Virus record (IMG/VR): IMGVR_UViG_3300044726_000141
Coordinates: 1 to 40,102 of that record
Origin: a virus
Reading direction: 5' to 3' (one strand)
DNA length: 40,102 nt
Below, piece by piece: positions 14,990-24,473 of this stretch; position 1 is the first letter of the stretch; every line of letters starts with the position of its first letter. A program made the position numbers and the translations under genes. The notes beneath the pieces were generated by a model. That model did not search any database. It saw only the letters and a list, made by a program, of their open reading frames with translations, and had not been told where the DNA came from.

Positions 14990-15008
14990 CTTTAATTCAC
15001 CTTGAAAT

Positions 15009-15027
15009 AAAAAACTCCTACCGGAGT
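15009..15027 (-). terminator. terminator-like hairpin in the moron leader
   Basis: On the minus strand ACTCC-GGTA-GGAGT is followed by six T residues. It lies about 40 bases downstream of the predicted promoter and 20 bases before the start codon, so it could attenuate the moron transcript. Only a 5-bp stem. Confidence 0.5.
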
Positions 15028-15039
15028 GACCATGCAGCT

Positions 15040-15121
15040 TGTCGAAGGCGCATCGGTTCCAATAGGAGAGGTACACAATATCAAATTGAGTGCTGACGGT
15101 CAATTTACCACGCCTTCGACA
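15040..15121. repeat. 11-bp inverted repeat flanking the moron promoter
   Basis: TGTCGAAGGCG (15040-15050) and CGCCTTCGACA (15111-15121) enclose the moron promoter. They may mark the end of the inserted segment or be binding sites of a regulator. Confidence 0.6.
15075..15103 (-). promoter_or_regulatory. moron promoter
   Basis: On the minus strand, TTGACC (15103-15098), a 17-base spacer and TATTGT (15080-15075). This is a good sigma70-type match pointing at the 14989 gene, in otherwise coding-dense + strand tail genes. Confidence 0.65.
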
Positions 15122-15176
15122 TAGATAAGCGTATCACGCTTTTTGACTAGGCAATCTTTCAGAAACTTGACACTTA

Positions 15177-17306
15177 ATGGCTAACGCAACCTCACGCTTA
15201 CAAATCCAAATAGACGCCAAGAATAACGCCTCCCCTGCCATCAAGGGCATCACCGGCGACCTTAAGAGCATGGACAATGCCGCCAGTACGCTTTCGGGCG
15301 GCTTAGGTGGCTTGGCAGCAGCGGCGGGCGTGGGCGGTCTCCTGGCGATTGGCGAGGCGGCGGTCAGCGCGGCGGTGGATATGGCCAAGACCGCCGCCGA
15401 AGCCGAGCGCCTGGGTACGGCCTTTAACAGTCTGGCATCGTCGGCGGGCGAATCAGGTAACGAAATGCTGGCCGCCATGCAAGAGGCGAGCAACGGCACC
15501 ATTTCTAATATGGAGTTGATGGCCTCGGCCAACCGCGCCATGATGCTCGGCGTGGCGGACTCTGCCGACGAAATGGCGCAATTGCTGGAGATTGCCGGCG
15601 CGCGTGGCAAGGCAATGGGCCTGTCGATGTCGCAGGCGTTTAGCGACCTCGTGACCGGCCTCGGTCGCCAGAGCGCCATGATCCTCGACAATCTGGGCAT
15701 CACCGTGGACGCCGAAGCCGCCAACGAAGCCTACGCCAAGCAACTGGGCGTCACGGCGGCCAGTCTCACCGACGCCGAAAAGAAACAGGCGCTGCTCAAC
15801 GCCGTCATTGCCGATAGTACCGATATTCTCAACGCCAATGCTGACGCCGGCGAGGATTTGGCTACCAGCTTTGAGCGTTACGAGGCGGCAGTCACCAACG
15901 CCCAAGTTGCGCTCGGCGAGGCCTTTGGCGGGCCGGCGGCGATGGCGCTGACGATACTGACGGGCTATCTCCAGAGCCAGATCGGGCTGCTGGAGGGCGA
16001 AAAGCAAGCCGCCGAAGCTGCCGCCGTCGCCCTCAAGAATTTGGCGACCGGTTCGCATGACGTGACGAGCCAAACGCAGGCCATGGCCGAGGCCGAGGGC
16101 AAGGCCGACGATGTCACGCGGCGTCTGACCTTTGGCCTGGGCGCTCTAGGTGAGGCGGCGCATAGGGCAGGCGACGGCATGACCGCCGCCGAATTGAAAG
16201 CGTCCAATCTAGAAAGGACGCTGGCAGGTCTCAAAGCACAATCCGATGCCACCAGCGCCGCCTTAGCCGGCATCAGCAGCGCCGCCATTGGTGCATTGCA
16301 CTCCGCCGCCAGCGCCGCCGTCGGCATCCTGCCATCGGGCGAAATCGCCAAAATCTATGGCCAAAACGCCAAAGCGTTAGAGGCACAGCAAAAGGCAATG
16401 GAAGCGGTCGGCATGACGACCGAGGATATTGATTTCCGGATGCAAGAGTTAGCCAAGAAATCGGCGCTACCTTTTGACCTTGCCGTCGAAGCGGCCAGAG
16501 AAGCCGAGAAAGCCAACAAAGCCACCGCCACCAGCGTGGAAAAGTTGAGCGAGGAATACAGCAATTTGCAGGGCAAGGTGCAGAGCGTGCTCGCCGGTGC
16601 GCTTGACCCTGGCGTGGGCGTTGACCCTGACGACGTGCTGGAGGCAATGGGCTTCCCCAGGGAAGATGTCATCAACGAAAATGCGCGCCGTCTGGCTGAC
16701 ATCGCCAAGAACGGCCTCATGGGTCAGGAGTGGTTGGACGAGTTTCAAAACGAAGTGCCCGACATTTGGAAGATGATACGGCTGGCGCAGAATCCCCAGG
16801 AGGAAGCGGCACGCTTGCTCAAGGACTTTCAGGATGGCCTCTTGACCAGCCCGATTGACAAGGGCATGGCGAAGGAAATCATCAAGCGCCAGATCATGGG
16901 CGACCAGAACATGGCGGCCTTAGCCAACGAAATCGCCACCGAGTTAGCGGCGGAGATGGGCATCCCCATGCAGCAGGCATTGGCGGCCACCAGCAGCACG
17001 TTAGGGACGGGCAGCGGGGCGGGCAGCCAAGCGGCGGCGACCTTTAGCGAGGCGGCGGTGGCGGGATTAGAGGAGGAAAACGGCGGCAGCGCCTTTGTTA
17101 GTAAGTTTACCGACCAGATGCGGGCGTCTTATTCGCTTTTGCAGACGGCGGGGCGTGATGCGGGCAAGATGTGGGGCACCGAATTTTTGAGCGTGGTCGG
17201 CGACAATGTACCGCCTGGATTGATTGACCTGCTCACGCAGCTCGTAACTCCGGGCGTGATGGCTAAATTTGCGCAGCAAGGCACGCTGCAAGGGACGGCA
17301 CCGTAG
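15177..17306 (+). CDS. tail tape measure protein
   Basis: A 709-residue protein, the longest helical protein of the tail cluster, following the frameshifted chaperone. It is rich in Ala and has long heptad-like stretches (LQIQIDAKNNASPAIKGI at the N-terminus, EAERLGTAFNSLASSAGES, AEAEGKADDVTRRL). The N-terminus matches the TP901/lambdoid tape-measure start. At about 1.5 angstrom per residue the tail would be near 105 nm, an estimate only. It ends 1 base before the next gene. Confidence 0.87.
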   Translation: MANATSRLQIQIDAKNNASPAIKGITGDLKSMDNAASTLSGGLGGLAAAAGVGGLLAIGEAAVSAAVDMAKTAAEAERLGTAFNSLASSAGESGNEMLAAMQEASNGTISNMELMASANRAMMLGVADSADEMAQLLEIAGARGKAMGLSMSQAFSDLVTGLGRQSAMILDNLGITVDAEAANEAYAKQLGVTAASLTDAEKKQALLNAVIADSTDILNANADAGEDLATSFERYEAAVTNAQVALGEAFGGPAAMALTILTGYLQSQIGLLEGEKQAAEAAAVALKNLATGSHDVTSQTQAMAEAEGKADDVTRRLTFGLGALGEAAHRAGDGMTAAELKASNLERTLAGLKAQSDATSAALAGISSAAIGALHSAASAAVGILPSGEIAKIYGQNAKALEAQQKAMEAVGMTTEDIDFRMQELAKKSALPFDLAVEAAREAEKANKATATSVEKLSEEYSNLQGKVQSVLAGALDPGVGVDPDDVLEAMGFPREDVINENARRLADIAKNGLMGQEWLDEFQNEVPDIWKMIRLAQNPQEEAARLLKDFQDGLLTSPIDKGMAKEIIKRQIMGDQNMAALANEIATELAAEMGIPMQQALAATSSTLGTGSGAGSQAAATFSEAAVAGLEEENGGSAFVSKFTDQMRASYSLLQTAGRDAGKMWGTEFLSVVGDNVPPGLIDLLTQLVTPGVMAKFAQQGTLQGTAP

Positions 17307-17675
17307 ATGGCCGCCGCTACCATCCCGACCTTAGGAGGCGTTGCACTCCCCGCACCCAAAGCGCAGGACTATACGCGCCTCTATCGGGGCGGCAGCCTGG
17401 TCATGGCCAACGGCAAGACCATCCATGATTTAGTGGACGCCACCGCCCGCCACAAGTTCGCCCTGCGCTTCGAGTACATCAACAATACGCAGCTTGGCAC
17501 CATTACCACCGCCTGGGATGCCATCAAGAACGCTACCGCTACTTACGTGAGCGTGCGCAATACCAGCCATACGGTCACGCGGCCCGAAGATGGCGAGTTG
17601 GATATTACGCCGGTGGTGACGGGCGGCGGCGATCTCAAATTCCATGTATCGATGGAATTGATTGAGGATAGCTAA
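17307..17675 (+). CDS. tail protein following the tape measure (distal-tail-like)
   Basis: A 122-residue beta-rich protein directly after the tape measure. The YRGGSLVMANGKTIHDLV, FEYINNTQLGTITTAWD and final LKFHVSMELIEDS strands look like a small tail-tip or tube-related domain found at this position in siphoviruses. No catalytic motif. Function inferred from order. Confidence 0.55.
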   Translation: MAAATIPTLGGVALPAPKAQDYTRLYRGGSLVMANGKTIHDLVDATARHKFALRFEYINNTQLGTITTAWDAIKNATATYVSVRNTSHTVTRPEDGELDITPVVTGGGDLKFHVSMELIEDS

Positions 17676-17676
17676 A

Positions 17677-17988
17677 ATGAGCCGTTCACCTCTAGACGTA
17701 TATCTATTTGGCCGCAATTGGCAGCGAACATGGGCAGATGTCCATATTGACATGCCTCGCTTGTGGCAAGTCATTGATAAATTGTCGGAAGATGAATCCA
17801 AACTACTCTATCTGTTGTGGGATAAAGACGGTTTTGCGACAGAGCTAACGCAAAAGGATGCAATCGCCCAGCTAGGTGTAAATCGCTATTGTTTAGAGAA
17901 AGCTATTCGTCGCCTACGTTACCCAGAACGGCGAAAATATTATGTGCTTCGTGATTCAGTGAGATCGACCGAGTACGGCTACGCCTGA
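17677..17988 (+). CDS. sigma-region-4-like HTH protein inside the tail operon
   Basis: A 103-residue protein from ATG 17677. Residues 36-95 read like sigma region 4: LSEDESKLLYLLWDKDG, then LTQKDAIAQLGVNRYCLEKAI (helix-turn-helix), then RRLRYPERRKYY, as at the end of sigma factors. Sequence is more AT-rich than the surrounding tail genes. It overlaps the next gene by 1 base. Such proteins often act as late-gene transcription activators (ArpU/RinA type), but those usually sit at the end of the early region; this location is odd. Function inferred. Confidence 0.55.
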   Translation: MSRSPLDVYLFGRNWQRTWADVHIDMPRLWQVIDKLSEDESKLLYLLWDKDGFATELTQKDAIAQLGVNRYCLEKAIRRLRYPERRKYYVLRDSVRSTEYGYA

Positions 17989-19508
17989 TGCCGCGCGTGA
18001 TTAAGTTTGACCTCCGCATCGATTGGGCCTTTAGCGGCTCCTATACCGACGAGTCAGCCCGCCTGGTCTCCGCCAATGGCACGCTGCGCTTGGCAGCGCC
18101 GGAGTCGGGCATCACCTCACCGCGTGGCACGGTTGACCAATGCACCTTGACCTTAGCCAACCAGGATGGGCGCTATAGCCCACTCAACACTTCCAGCCCC
18201 ATCTACAGCAGCATTGCCAATGGCGGCGCCTACCATGCGCCGATGTACCTGCGCGTGAGCATCGACAACGGCGCCACCTATCAGCGCGTGTTTACCGGCG
18301 TCATCAAGATACCCACCGATGCGCCGCCGTACCCAGGCGTAGCGGGACAGGTGACGGTGGACTGTCGCAGCCGCGATGAGATATTGCTCAATAAACGCCT
18401 CTCTACGCTGATTGATGAGTTTCGGGCCTTACATGACGGCGGCTCCACCGAAAGCGTCGCTATGGCCTCCTTTTTGGCCTCTGCGGGGCTGGCACCGTCT
18501 GATTACGCTTTGGATAGCGGCCTCTTTGTCATTCCGTGGGCGTGGCTGGATGATGAAAGCCCGATTGAGGACATTTGGCAGATGGCGGCGGCTTGCGGCG
18601 GGCGTTTCTACTGTGACGCTGACGGCATCTTTCGCTACGAGAATATGACGCACTGGCTATTCTCGCCGCACAACACGAGCCAGGAAACGTTGCTGGATGA
18701 CGGCTACGGGCAGATGGACGGCCCTACCTATGACGACCGTGAGCTATACAGCGGCGTCACCGTCATCGCAAGCCCACGTGACTTTATGCCCGAGGGGGCG
18801 ATGTGGTCGCCGGAGTCAACGGTGACGGTGCCGCCCGCCTCCAGCATCACCTTGACGGCACGCCTGCGCCAACCGGCCTACCGCTTGACGAGCGTGACCT
18901 TTAACGCCGCATCAAGCGGTGGGCGCAACATGAGCGCCGACATCGCCATCGGTACGCAGCAGTATGCCCAACGCTGCGAGATCACGCTCACCAACAGCAG
19001 CGCCACCTATGCCGCCGAGCTGGTGGATATGGAACTGACGGGCATCGCCGTCAATGGCGGGCCGGTGGTGGAAGAGGTACGCACTTCCAGCGCCGCCTTT
19101 TGGACAAGCCATCCTGACGAGCGCCCTGGGCGTACGCGCCTGGTGCGTGGCAATGTGTACGTGCAGACGCAGGCACAGGCAGCAGCGTTAGCCGAGTTCT
19201 TGCGCGACCGCTACCAGACGCCGCGCCTCTCCTATCGCCTCAAGAATGTGCCGGGCGTCCCCACGCGCAGATTGGGCGACAGGATTACGGTCGGCAATTC
19301 GCAGGTCATGAGCGCCGATAGGCAGGGCTTTATCACGACAATCGTTTGGCGATTGAGTGATAGAGGATTCGTGCAGGACATCGAGCTAATCGATGCCGCC
19401 GGCCTCTATGCCTACGGCAATCCGGGCGATGCTACCGGCTACTTTGCGATAGGCACTTCATTATTGGGCGCGGGCGCAGGCTCCGGCCATGCAGTAGTGT
19501 TTTACTAG
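17988..19508 (+). CDS. tail tip / hub protein
   Basis: A 506-residue protein after the distal-tail candidate. It starts with a beta-rich domain (LRIDWAFSGSYTDESARL, CTLTLANQDGRYSPLN) seen in many siphovirus tail-hub proteins of actinobacterial and Chloroflexi-type phages, has an internal FYCDADGIFRYENM segment, and a long C-terminal region (LGDRITVGNSQVMS) typical of a gp27/hub type fold. Start ATG overlaps the previous stop. Confidence 0.65.
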   Translation: MPRVIKFDLRIDWAFSGSYTDESARLVSANGTLRLAAPESGITSPRGTVDQCTLTLANQDGRYSPLNTSSPIYSSIANGGAYHAPMYLRVSIDNGATYQRVFTGVIKIPTDAPPYPGVAGQVTVDCRSRDEILLNKRLSTLIDEFRALHDGGSTESVAMASFLASAGLAPSDYALDSGLFVIPWAWLDDESPIEDIWQMAAACGGRFYCDADGIFRYENMTHWLFSPHNTSQETLLDDGYGQMDGPTYDDRELYSGVTVIASPRDFMPEGAMWSPESTVTVPPASSITLTARLRQPAYRLTSVTFNAASSGGRNMSADIAIGTQQYAQRCEITLTNSSATYAAELVDMELTGIAVNGGPVVEEVRTSSAAFWTSHPDERPGRTRLVRGNVYVQTQAQAAALAEFLRDRYQTPRLSYRLKNVPGVPTRRLGDRITVGNSQVMSADRQGFITTIVWRLSDRGFVQDIELIDAAGLYAYGNPGDATGYFAIGTSLLGAGAGSGHAVVFY

Positions 19509-19516
19509 GAGATACG

Positions 19517-20173
19517 ATGGCCTATGTAACCATTCCGACCGTTTCAGATGGGGCGACCCTCAGCGCAAGCTATCTCAACTTAGTGGCCGCCAATATCGGC
19601 TTCGTCTACGGCGTAGCCAACCAATCGAATCCGCCCTTTAACTCGTTCCGATCCACGCATGTCACGCTCGACAAAGACATTATGATTTGGGCCATCCGCC
19701 ACAAAGTGCAGTATTTGCATTGGAAGATCACCAGTCAAGGCGGAGCGTGGAACTATGCGCGGCTGTACATGGATGGTCTTGGCGGCAACGGCCTCAAGTT
19801 GGGGCAGGGCGCGGTGGGTACATCGTGGCAGGGCGTCTTTAACCTGTGGCAATTTGCCGGTCTGCCCAATCTGGTCGGCGCCTGGGCGTCGGGTGTGGCC
19901 TACGATGACGACATTAACGGCGATGGCGTTGGTGGCAATAGCGACGATGGCGCTGTGGTCAGCGAGGCGGGCAGTTATTATCGCTGCCGAGTAGCGCATA
20001 CGTCATCTGCCGCCACGCGGCCTAATAGCGGCGCCTCCTGGACTACGGTTTGGGATGGCCTCATCCTGCCGGCGGTTAACACCATGCACAACGTGTGGGC
20101 TGATGTGAATTTTAACAGCGGTACCGAAGTCACCGTTGAATTTATCTTAGAAACAGATGCGCCGAGTTTTTAA
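19517..20173 (+). CDS. tail protein with a carbohydrate-binding-like C-terminal segment
   Basis: A 218-residue protein with GGAGATACG before ATG 19517. The N-terminus (TIPTVSDGATLSASYLN) is shared in style with the next gene and other tail appendage proteins. Residues 130-180 contain an Asp-rich loop DDDINGDGVGGNSDDG, like a calcium-binding loop, followed by YYRCRVAHTSSAATRPN and W-W spacing as in CBM5/12 chitin-binding modules. Likely a receptor-binding accessory. The CBM call is by eye. Confidence 0.55.
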   Translation: MAYVTIPTVSDGATLSASYLNLVAANIGFVYGVANQSNPPFNSFRSTHVTLDKDIMIWAIRHKVQYLHWKITSQGGAWNYARLYMDGLGGNGLKLGQGAVGTSWQGVFNLWQFAGLPNLVGAWASGVAYDDDINGDGVGGNSDDGAVVSEAGSYYRCRVAHTSSAATRPNSGASWTTVWDGLILPAVNTMHNVWADVNFNSGTEVTVEFILETDAPSF

Positions 20174-20176
20174 CCT

Positions 20177-20545
20177 ATGGCTCTAAAAACCTGGCAACAC
20201 GGAGACTATCCCACCGCCGCCGACTTTAACGCAATCAAAGCCGCTTTGGATGCACTCTACGCGTTAGTAGGCAGCGCCGAGGTTAACGCCGCCGTCTGTT
20301 ATCGCCGTGAGACGGTACAAGGATTCTACTTTGTGCATAAGCTAACCTATCTCATCTACCTCATCCAAGCGCCGGAAACGGATGGCAGCATCGAAGACCC
20401 GGCGGGCGTGGGCGAAACAGTGTCTTTACCCACCGGGGCGGGCTTTCTCTACTATGACCTGTCAGCGGTAGATTGGCTCTATCCCGGTAAGATATATCAA
20501 GTGCAGGGCGTGACCACTTGCATAGAGGATATGGTGAGCCTGTAA
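20177..20545 (+). CDS. small tail appendage protein
   Basis: A 122-residue protein. The N-terminal KTWQHGDYPTAADFNAIKAAL motif is common at the start of small phage tail proteins that precede fibres. Middle part beta-rich with aromatic residues (VCYRRETVQGFYFVHKLTYL). It overlaps the fibre gene start (TAATG). Confidence 0.5.
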   Translation: MALKTWQHGDYPTAADFNAIKAALDALYALVGSAEVNAAVCYRRETVQGFYFVHKLTYLIYLIQAPETDGSIEDPAGVGETVSLPTGAGFLYYDLSAVDWLYPGKIYQVQGVTTCIEDMVSL

Positions 20546-23500
20546 TGCCTAAGCACTCACCGGAGTTAATTATAGATTCGCCCTACGTACGCGGGACGGG
20601 CGGTGGAGGTGGCGGTGGCACAGGCGGCGGCGGTGGAGGTGGCAGCACCTACACGGCGGGTGACGGCATCAATATCGTCAGCGATGTCATCAGCGTTGAT
20701 GTAGCCGACCTCATCGCCAGCGGTGCGCCGCTTACGTTGTCGGCGGGCAACCTGGATTTACTTCTACGCAATCCGAGCGGTCTGGTCAAAGACGGTACGG
20801 GCTTAGCTGTGCAGCCTAAGAGCAACGAGGGGCTGTATATCGATGGATCCGGCACGGCTGTGCTGCGTGACCCCGCCGGCGCTATCACGTCAGGCGTCGC
20901 CGGTTTAAGCATCCTCAAGCCGACGGTAAGCGGCCTCAACCTGGACGCTACGGGCTTGTGGATTGGGGCGGGCGACGGTATTGACGTTCTCAACACAACC
21001 GTAGCGGTCGATGTCACCGATTTTATTGACACGGCGCGCGGGCTGTACGAGCCGACGACCAACGACATTGGCGTGCGCCTGGAAGCCAATAGCGGCCTCA
21101 CCTTTGGCGGGGCCGGCGGCGTCACGTTGGGCACGCCGTCCACGCTCTCCTATGCGTCAACCAACAACGTGACCAGCACCGCGCACGCCCACGCCATTGA
21201 CTCGTCATTCGATGTGGGTAGTGTGCCTGCCGCCGCAATCCTAAGATCGGATGCTTCCGGGCGCTTCACCACAGCGCAACATACGATCTACGGCAACCTC
21301 GTCTTTACCGGCGGCGACCGCAATATTAACGCCTCCAACAACCTGACCCTCTCGCCCACGACCGACCTCATCCTTGACCCTGCGGGGCTGATTGTCCTGC
21401 CCAACGCCCAGGAGCTGCGCACGGCGACCATTCAGGACTTGCCCACCGGCATTTTGGGCATCAGGTTATGGGACAGGGGCAGCAACTACCGTCAGTTGAC
21501 GATGGGTGCGGGCAAGTTTGACGAGCTATACGTGCGCGTCTTTGTCGCCGATGAGGTACGCATTGACAGGGGCGAGGAATATTGGTCAAAGTCTTACGGC
21601 ATCGTGGAGTCAGACTTCACGATGCCCGCCGACGAGGGCGATGTCGATGTCTGGTTTGAAAATTCCCCAGGATTGGCCGCCGCCAATATCTTTACTGTGG
21701 GCGACTGGCTACTAGCGCGCACGATAGATTGGGATACCAGCCTGACGATTGAGAAGATTTGGCTGCAAGTGGTGGCTTTGGTGACGGCGGGCAGCGTGGA
21801 CGGCTACCGCCAACAGTGGACGATTAAGCGCAAGAATGGCGGTACAACAGGAACAGTTGTCAAAAAGGGCAACACGCTGCTGGACACCGGCGTGGTCGGT
21901 CAGGGCTGGATACACTTAAGTGCGCTGCAACAGGACGGCGGGCCATTTATCCAGGTCGGCAAGATGACCAGTATCGTCAGCGATACGCCGCTCTTTACGA
22001 ATTATGCCCGCTTCGGCAATCTCAATGGCACAGTGGACTACAGCAGCGACGCCTACGGCATGGCGGCAGGAACCGTACTGGCGCCGTCGGGCATCGGTGC
22101 TACGCCGTCAACGGGCTTTAGCGGTTTTACGGTGGATGGCAATGCGGGACTCAGGCTTTTTAACACTGAACTCCTTATGTACCAGGGCAGCACGATCACA
22201 ACCAAGCTGGACATAGACGATGGGCTGGTCTTCGCCTGGGACGCCAACTTAGGCGACAACTGGGGGCGTTATGTTCGCTGGCAGGATAGTCTGACGACCG
22301 TAAGCCCAAACGACCATGCCCACGTGGGCGGTTATATTTCGGGGACAGATCGTATTCTTGCGATGAGAATCGTGCGCACGACACCGAAACCCGTTTTACT
22401 GCTTGAGACCGAGAAGTTTGGGGTGGGTCAATCGACCCTTCATCTGTATCACGATCATCTCGAAATTCTGACCGGTCTTAACGGCTTCGCTCATATGTCC
22501 ACCTCCGGACTCTTGATCTCTGAAACTTTTAGCGCGACGGGCGCAGCTTCAATCCTGCATCTTCACGAAGATAACTCGTCAACAGGAACAGATGCGGGCG
22601 TCACCATCGAGCAGGCCGGTTCGGGCGATGCGCGGTTGAACTGGCTCCTGATCACTAGCGGCGTTACCTATTCAATGGGCATTGACAACAGCGACAGTGA
22701 TGCTTTCAAGATTTCGCGCAACGCCACATTGGGCACGACTGATATTTTCGGCACTTCTTCATCGCTCACTTTTATACGTGCTGGCGGCAGCGGCGGTCTG
22801 TACCTGCAGGACGCCGCCACCACGACCGCTATCTTCATTGAGAATGGCGGACAAGTCGCCTTTGGTGGCAGCACTGCCCCAGATGCCCTTGTCTACATTT
22901 CGGGCCATACGACCGACCTGCTGCACATCCACAATACGGGCAGCGGGGCAACGGGGGCCGACTTCAGCAGCTTTTACTTTAGCAACCCCAATCAGGTGTG
23001 GTCAATTAACGTCGGCGCGCATGGTCACCCGACATACCTGGATAAATTCTATATTCACAACAATACGTTAGCCACTACGATCCCTATGTCGATTACGCCG
23101 TCGAATAATTACATAGGTTTTGGTACGATTACACCCGGCGTAGACATTGCCGGCACGTGGGATTGGACACCGGGAAACCTTGTTCACATTGACGCCACAG
23201 GCGAGGCGGGGCTGCTGGTGCGCGGTTCGACAAAGGCAACGATTGACCTGATTGACAGTGGTGGAAGTGCCAACGCGCGTCGCTTCCGTATTCAAGAGGA
23301 CGGTGGATACGCATATATTTCCCACATGGATGATGCGGGATCGAATATGGTATTCCCGGCAATTATACTGGGGACAGGTGGCTACGGTATCGGTTGGAAC
23401 GGCGTGCCCATAAACGATGCGGTGAGCGTTATGCACTCAGGAGGGTCATACGGAGGGCTTACCATCAATAACTACGGTACCGCCCAGGCTCATCTCCGTC

Positions 23501-24129
23501 TGCGTCGCTCGGTCGGCGGCGAGGGGGCGGAGTCGCCACCGGCTGCGGGGTCGCTTCTTGGCACGATTATGGCTAGTGGCTGGACATCGGGCGGGTGGGC
23601 GACTGTGGCGAGTGGCGAAATTGATTTCCGTGCCACCGAGGATTACAACACCGGCGTCAGCGGCAAGGGTGGCGGCGAGATGCTTTTCTTTACGCGTGCC
23701 AATGGCGCCGGCGGCGTGACCGAGCGTTTGAAGATTGGGCAGGATGGCACCTTCACGGCGGCCACTGTCTACAGTCAAGCGGTTGGCGCTACCAATCGAG
23801 CCATGTATGTCGATAACACCGGCAAGATTGCCAACCTCACCAGCAGCCTGCGCTTTAAGACCGACATCCGTCCTTTGCCGGATGTCTACGGAGATCATCT
23901 CTTCGAGAATCTGCGGCCTGTCATCTATAAGCAGAAGGGCGAGAGCGTTGACCAACTGGGCTTTATTGCTGAGGAGATTGACGCCTTAGGTGCGCGGGAG
24001 TTGGTGTCTTATGAGGAGGACGGCATACAACCGCACTCATTACATTACGAACGTTTCATCGTGCCATTAGTGGCGACGGTACAGCGGCTTATGGCGCGTA
24101 TTAGCGAATTAGAAAAGAGGACAAATTGA
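20545..24129 (+). CDS. tail fibre with glycine-rich hinge and Peptidase S74 chaperone domain
   Basis: A 1194-residue protein, the largest in the window, from ATG 20545. Residues 17-34 are almost all Gly (a flexible hinge). The long middle has beta-strand repeats of trimeric fibres (GLNLDATGLWIGAGDGIDV, GLAVQPKSNEGLYIDGSG). The last 95 residues are the S74 intramolecular chaperone (SLRFKTDIRPL with the cleavage Ser and nearby Lys, YGDHLF, LGFIAEEID, LMARISELEK). This domain guides trimer folding and then cuts itself off. It is the probable receptor-binding fibre. Confidence 0.85.
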   Translation: MPKHSPELIIDSPYVRGTGGGGGGGTGGGGGGGSTYTAGDGINIVSDVISVDVADLIASGAPLTLSAGNLDLLLRNPSGLVKDGTGLAVQPKSNEGLYIDGSGTAVLRDPAGAITSGVAGLSILKPTVSGLNLDATGLWIGAGDGIDVLNTTVAVDVTDFIDTARGLYEPTTNDIGVRLEANSGLTFGGAGGVTLGTPSTLSYASTNNVTSTAHAHAIDSSFDVGSVPAAAILRSDASGRFTTAQHTIYGNLVFTGGDRNINASNNLTLSPTTDLILDPAGLIVLPNAQELRTATIQDLPTGILGIRLWDRGSNYRQLTMGAGKFDELYVRVFVADEVRIDRGEEYWSKSYGIVESDFTMPADEGDVDVWFENSPGLAAANIFTVGDWLLARTIDWDTSLTIEKIWLQVVALVTAGSVDGYRQQWTIKRKNGGTTGTVVKKGNTLLDTGVVGQGWIHLSALQQDGGPFIQVGKMTSIVSDTPLFTNYARFGNLNGTVDYSSDAYGMAAGTVLAPSGIGATPSTGFSGFTVDGNAGLRLFNTELLMYQGSTITTKLDIDDGLVFAWDANLGDNWGRYVRWQDSLTTVSPNDHAHVGGYISGTDRILAMRIVRTTPKPVLLLETEKFGVGQSTLHLYHDHLEILTGLNGFAHMSTSGLLISETFSATGAASILHLHEDNSSTGTDAGVTIEQAGSGDARLNWLLITSGVTYSMGIDNSDSDAFKISRNATLGTTDIFGTSSSLTFIRAGGSGGLYLQDAATTTAIFIENGGQVAFGGSTAPDALVYISGHTTDLLHIHNTGSGATGADFSSFYFSNPNQVWSINVGAHGHPTYLDKFYIHNNTLATTIPMSITPSNNYIGFGTITPGVDIAGTWDWTPGNLVHIDATGEAGLLVRGSTKATIDLIDSGGSANARRFRIQEDGGYAYISHMDDAGSNMVFPAIILGTGGYGIGWNGVPINDAVSVMHSGGSYGGLTINNYGTAQAHLRLRRSVGGEGAESPPAAGSLLGTIMASGWTSGGWATVASGEIDFRATEDYNTGVSGKGGGEMLFFTRANGAGGVTERLKIGQDGTFTAATVYSQAVGATNRAMYVDNTGKIANLTSSLRFKTDIRPLPDVYGDHLFENLRPVIYKQKGESVDQLGFIAEEIDALGARELVSYEEDGIQPHSLHYERFIVPLVATVQRLMARISELEKRTN

Positions 24130-24470
24130 GCGAAATTCCCGCCGGTGAAATCCCACCTCCGTTTCCTGACATGGCGAATGTGGACATGGACAAGACGCGC
24201 ACGGTGGCCGCGCTCATCCGTAATGGGCAGGCCTTCATCCCTGTGGCCGAAAGCGCACAAACGCTCTTCCAGGAGTATTGGGATGTAGTAGGGGCTGAAG
24301 CACTCAATGAGGATGAGCTTGGCTATCTGGGCGTCGATGCCGAGACGGTAAGTAGTGTCGTCACGCTGATGGAAAACATCGGCAAGTTTGTGCAGGGCGA
24401 AGCGGTCACGCAAACCATGTACCGCATCACGCTGAATCAAATTCGACGCTTGAGCATGAGTGGAAAGTAA
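24126..24470 (+). CDS. hypothetical protein after the tail fibre
   Basis: A 114-residue protein beginning with a TTG that overlaps the fibre stop (TTGA), preceded by AAAGAGGA. It starts with a Pro-rich segment and continues as an acidic helical protein. No family recognised. It closes the tail operon with the next gene, and might be a fibre assembly factor, by position only. Confidence 0.55.
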   Translation: MSEIPAGEIPPPFPDMANVDMDKTRTVAALIRNGQAFIPVAESAQTLFQEYWDVVGAEALNEDELGYLGVDAETVSSVVTLMENIGKFVQGEAVTQTMYRITLNQIRRLSMSGK

Positions 24471-24473
24471 TTG

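Noticed and set aside
17677-17988. Lysogeny repressor
   Set aside because: Pattern is sigma region 4-like, and position in the late tail operon does not fit a repressor.
8774-24129. Diversity-generating retroelement acting on fibre genes
   Set aside because: No reverse transcriptase and no template/variable repeat pair was seen.
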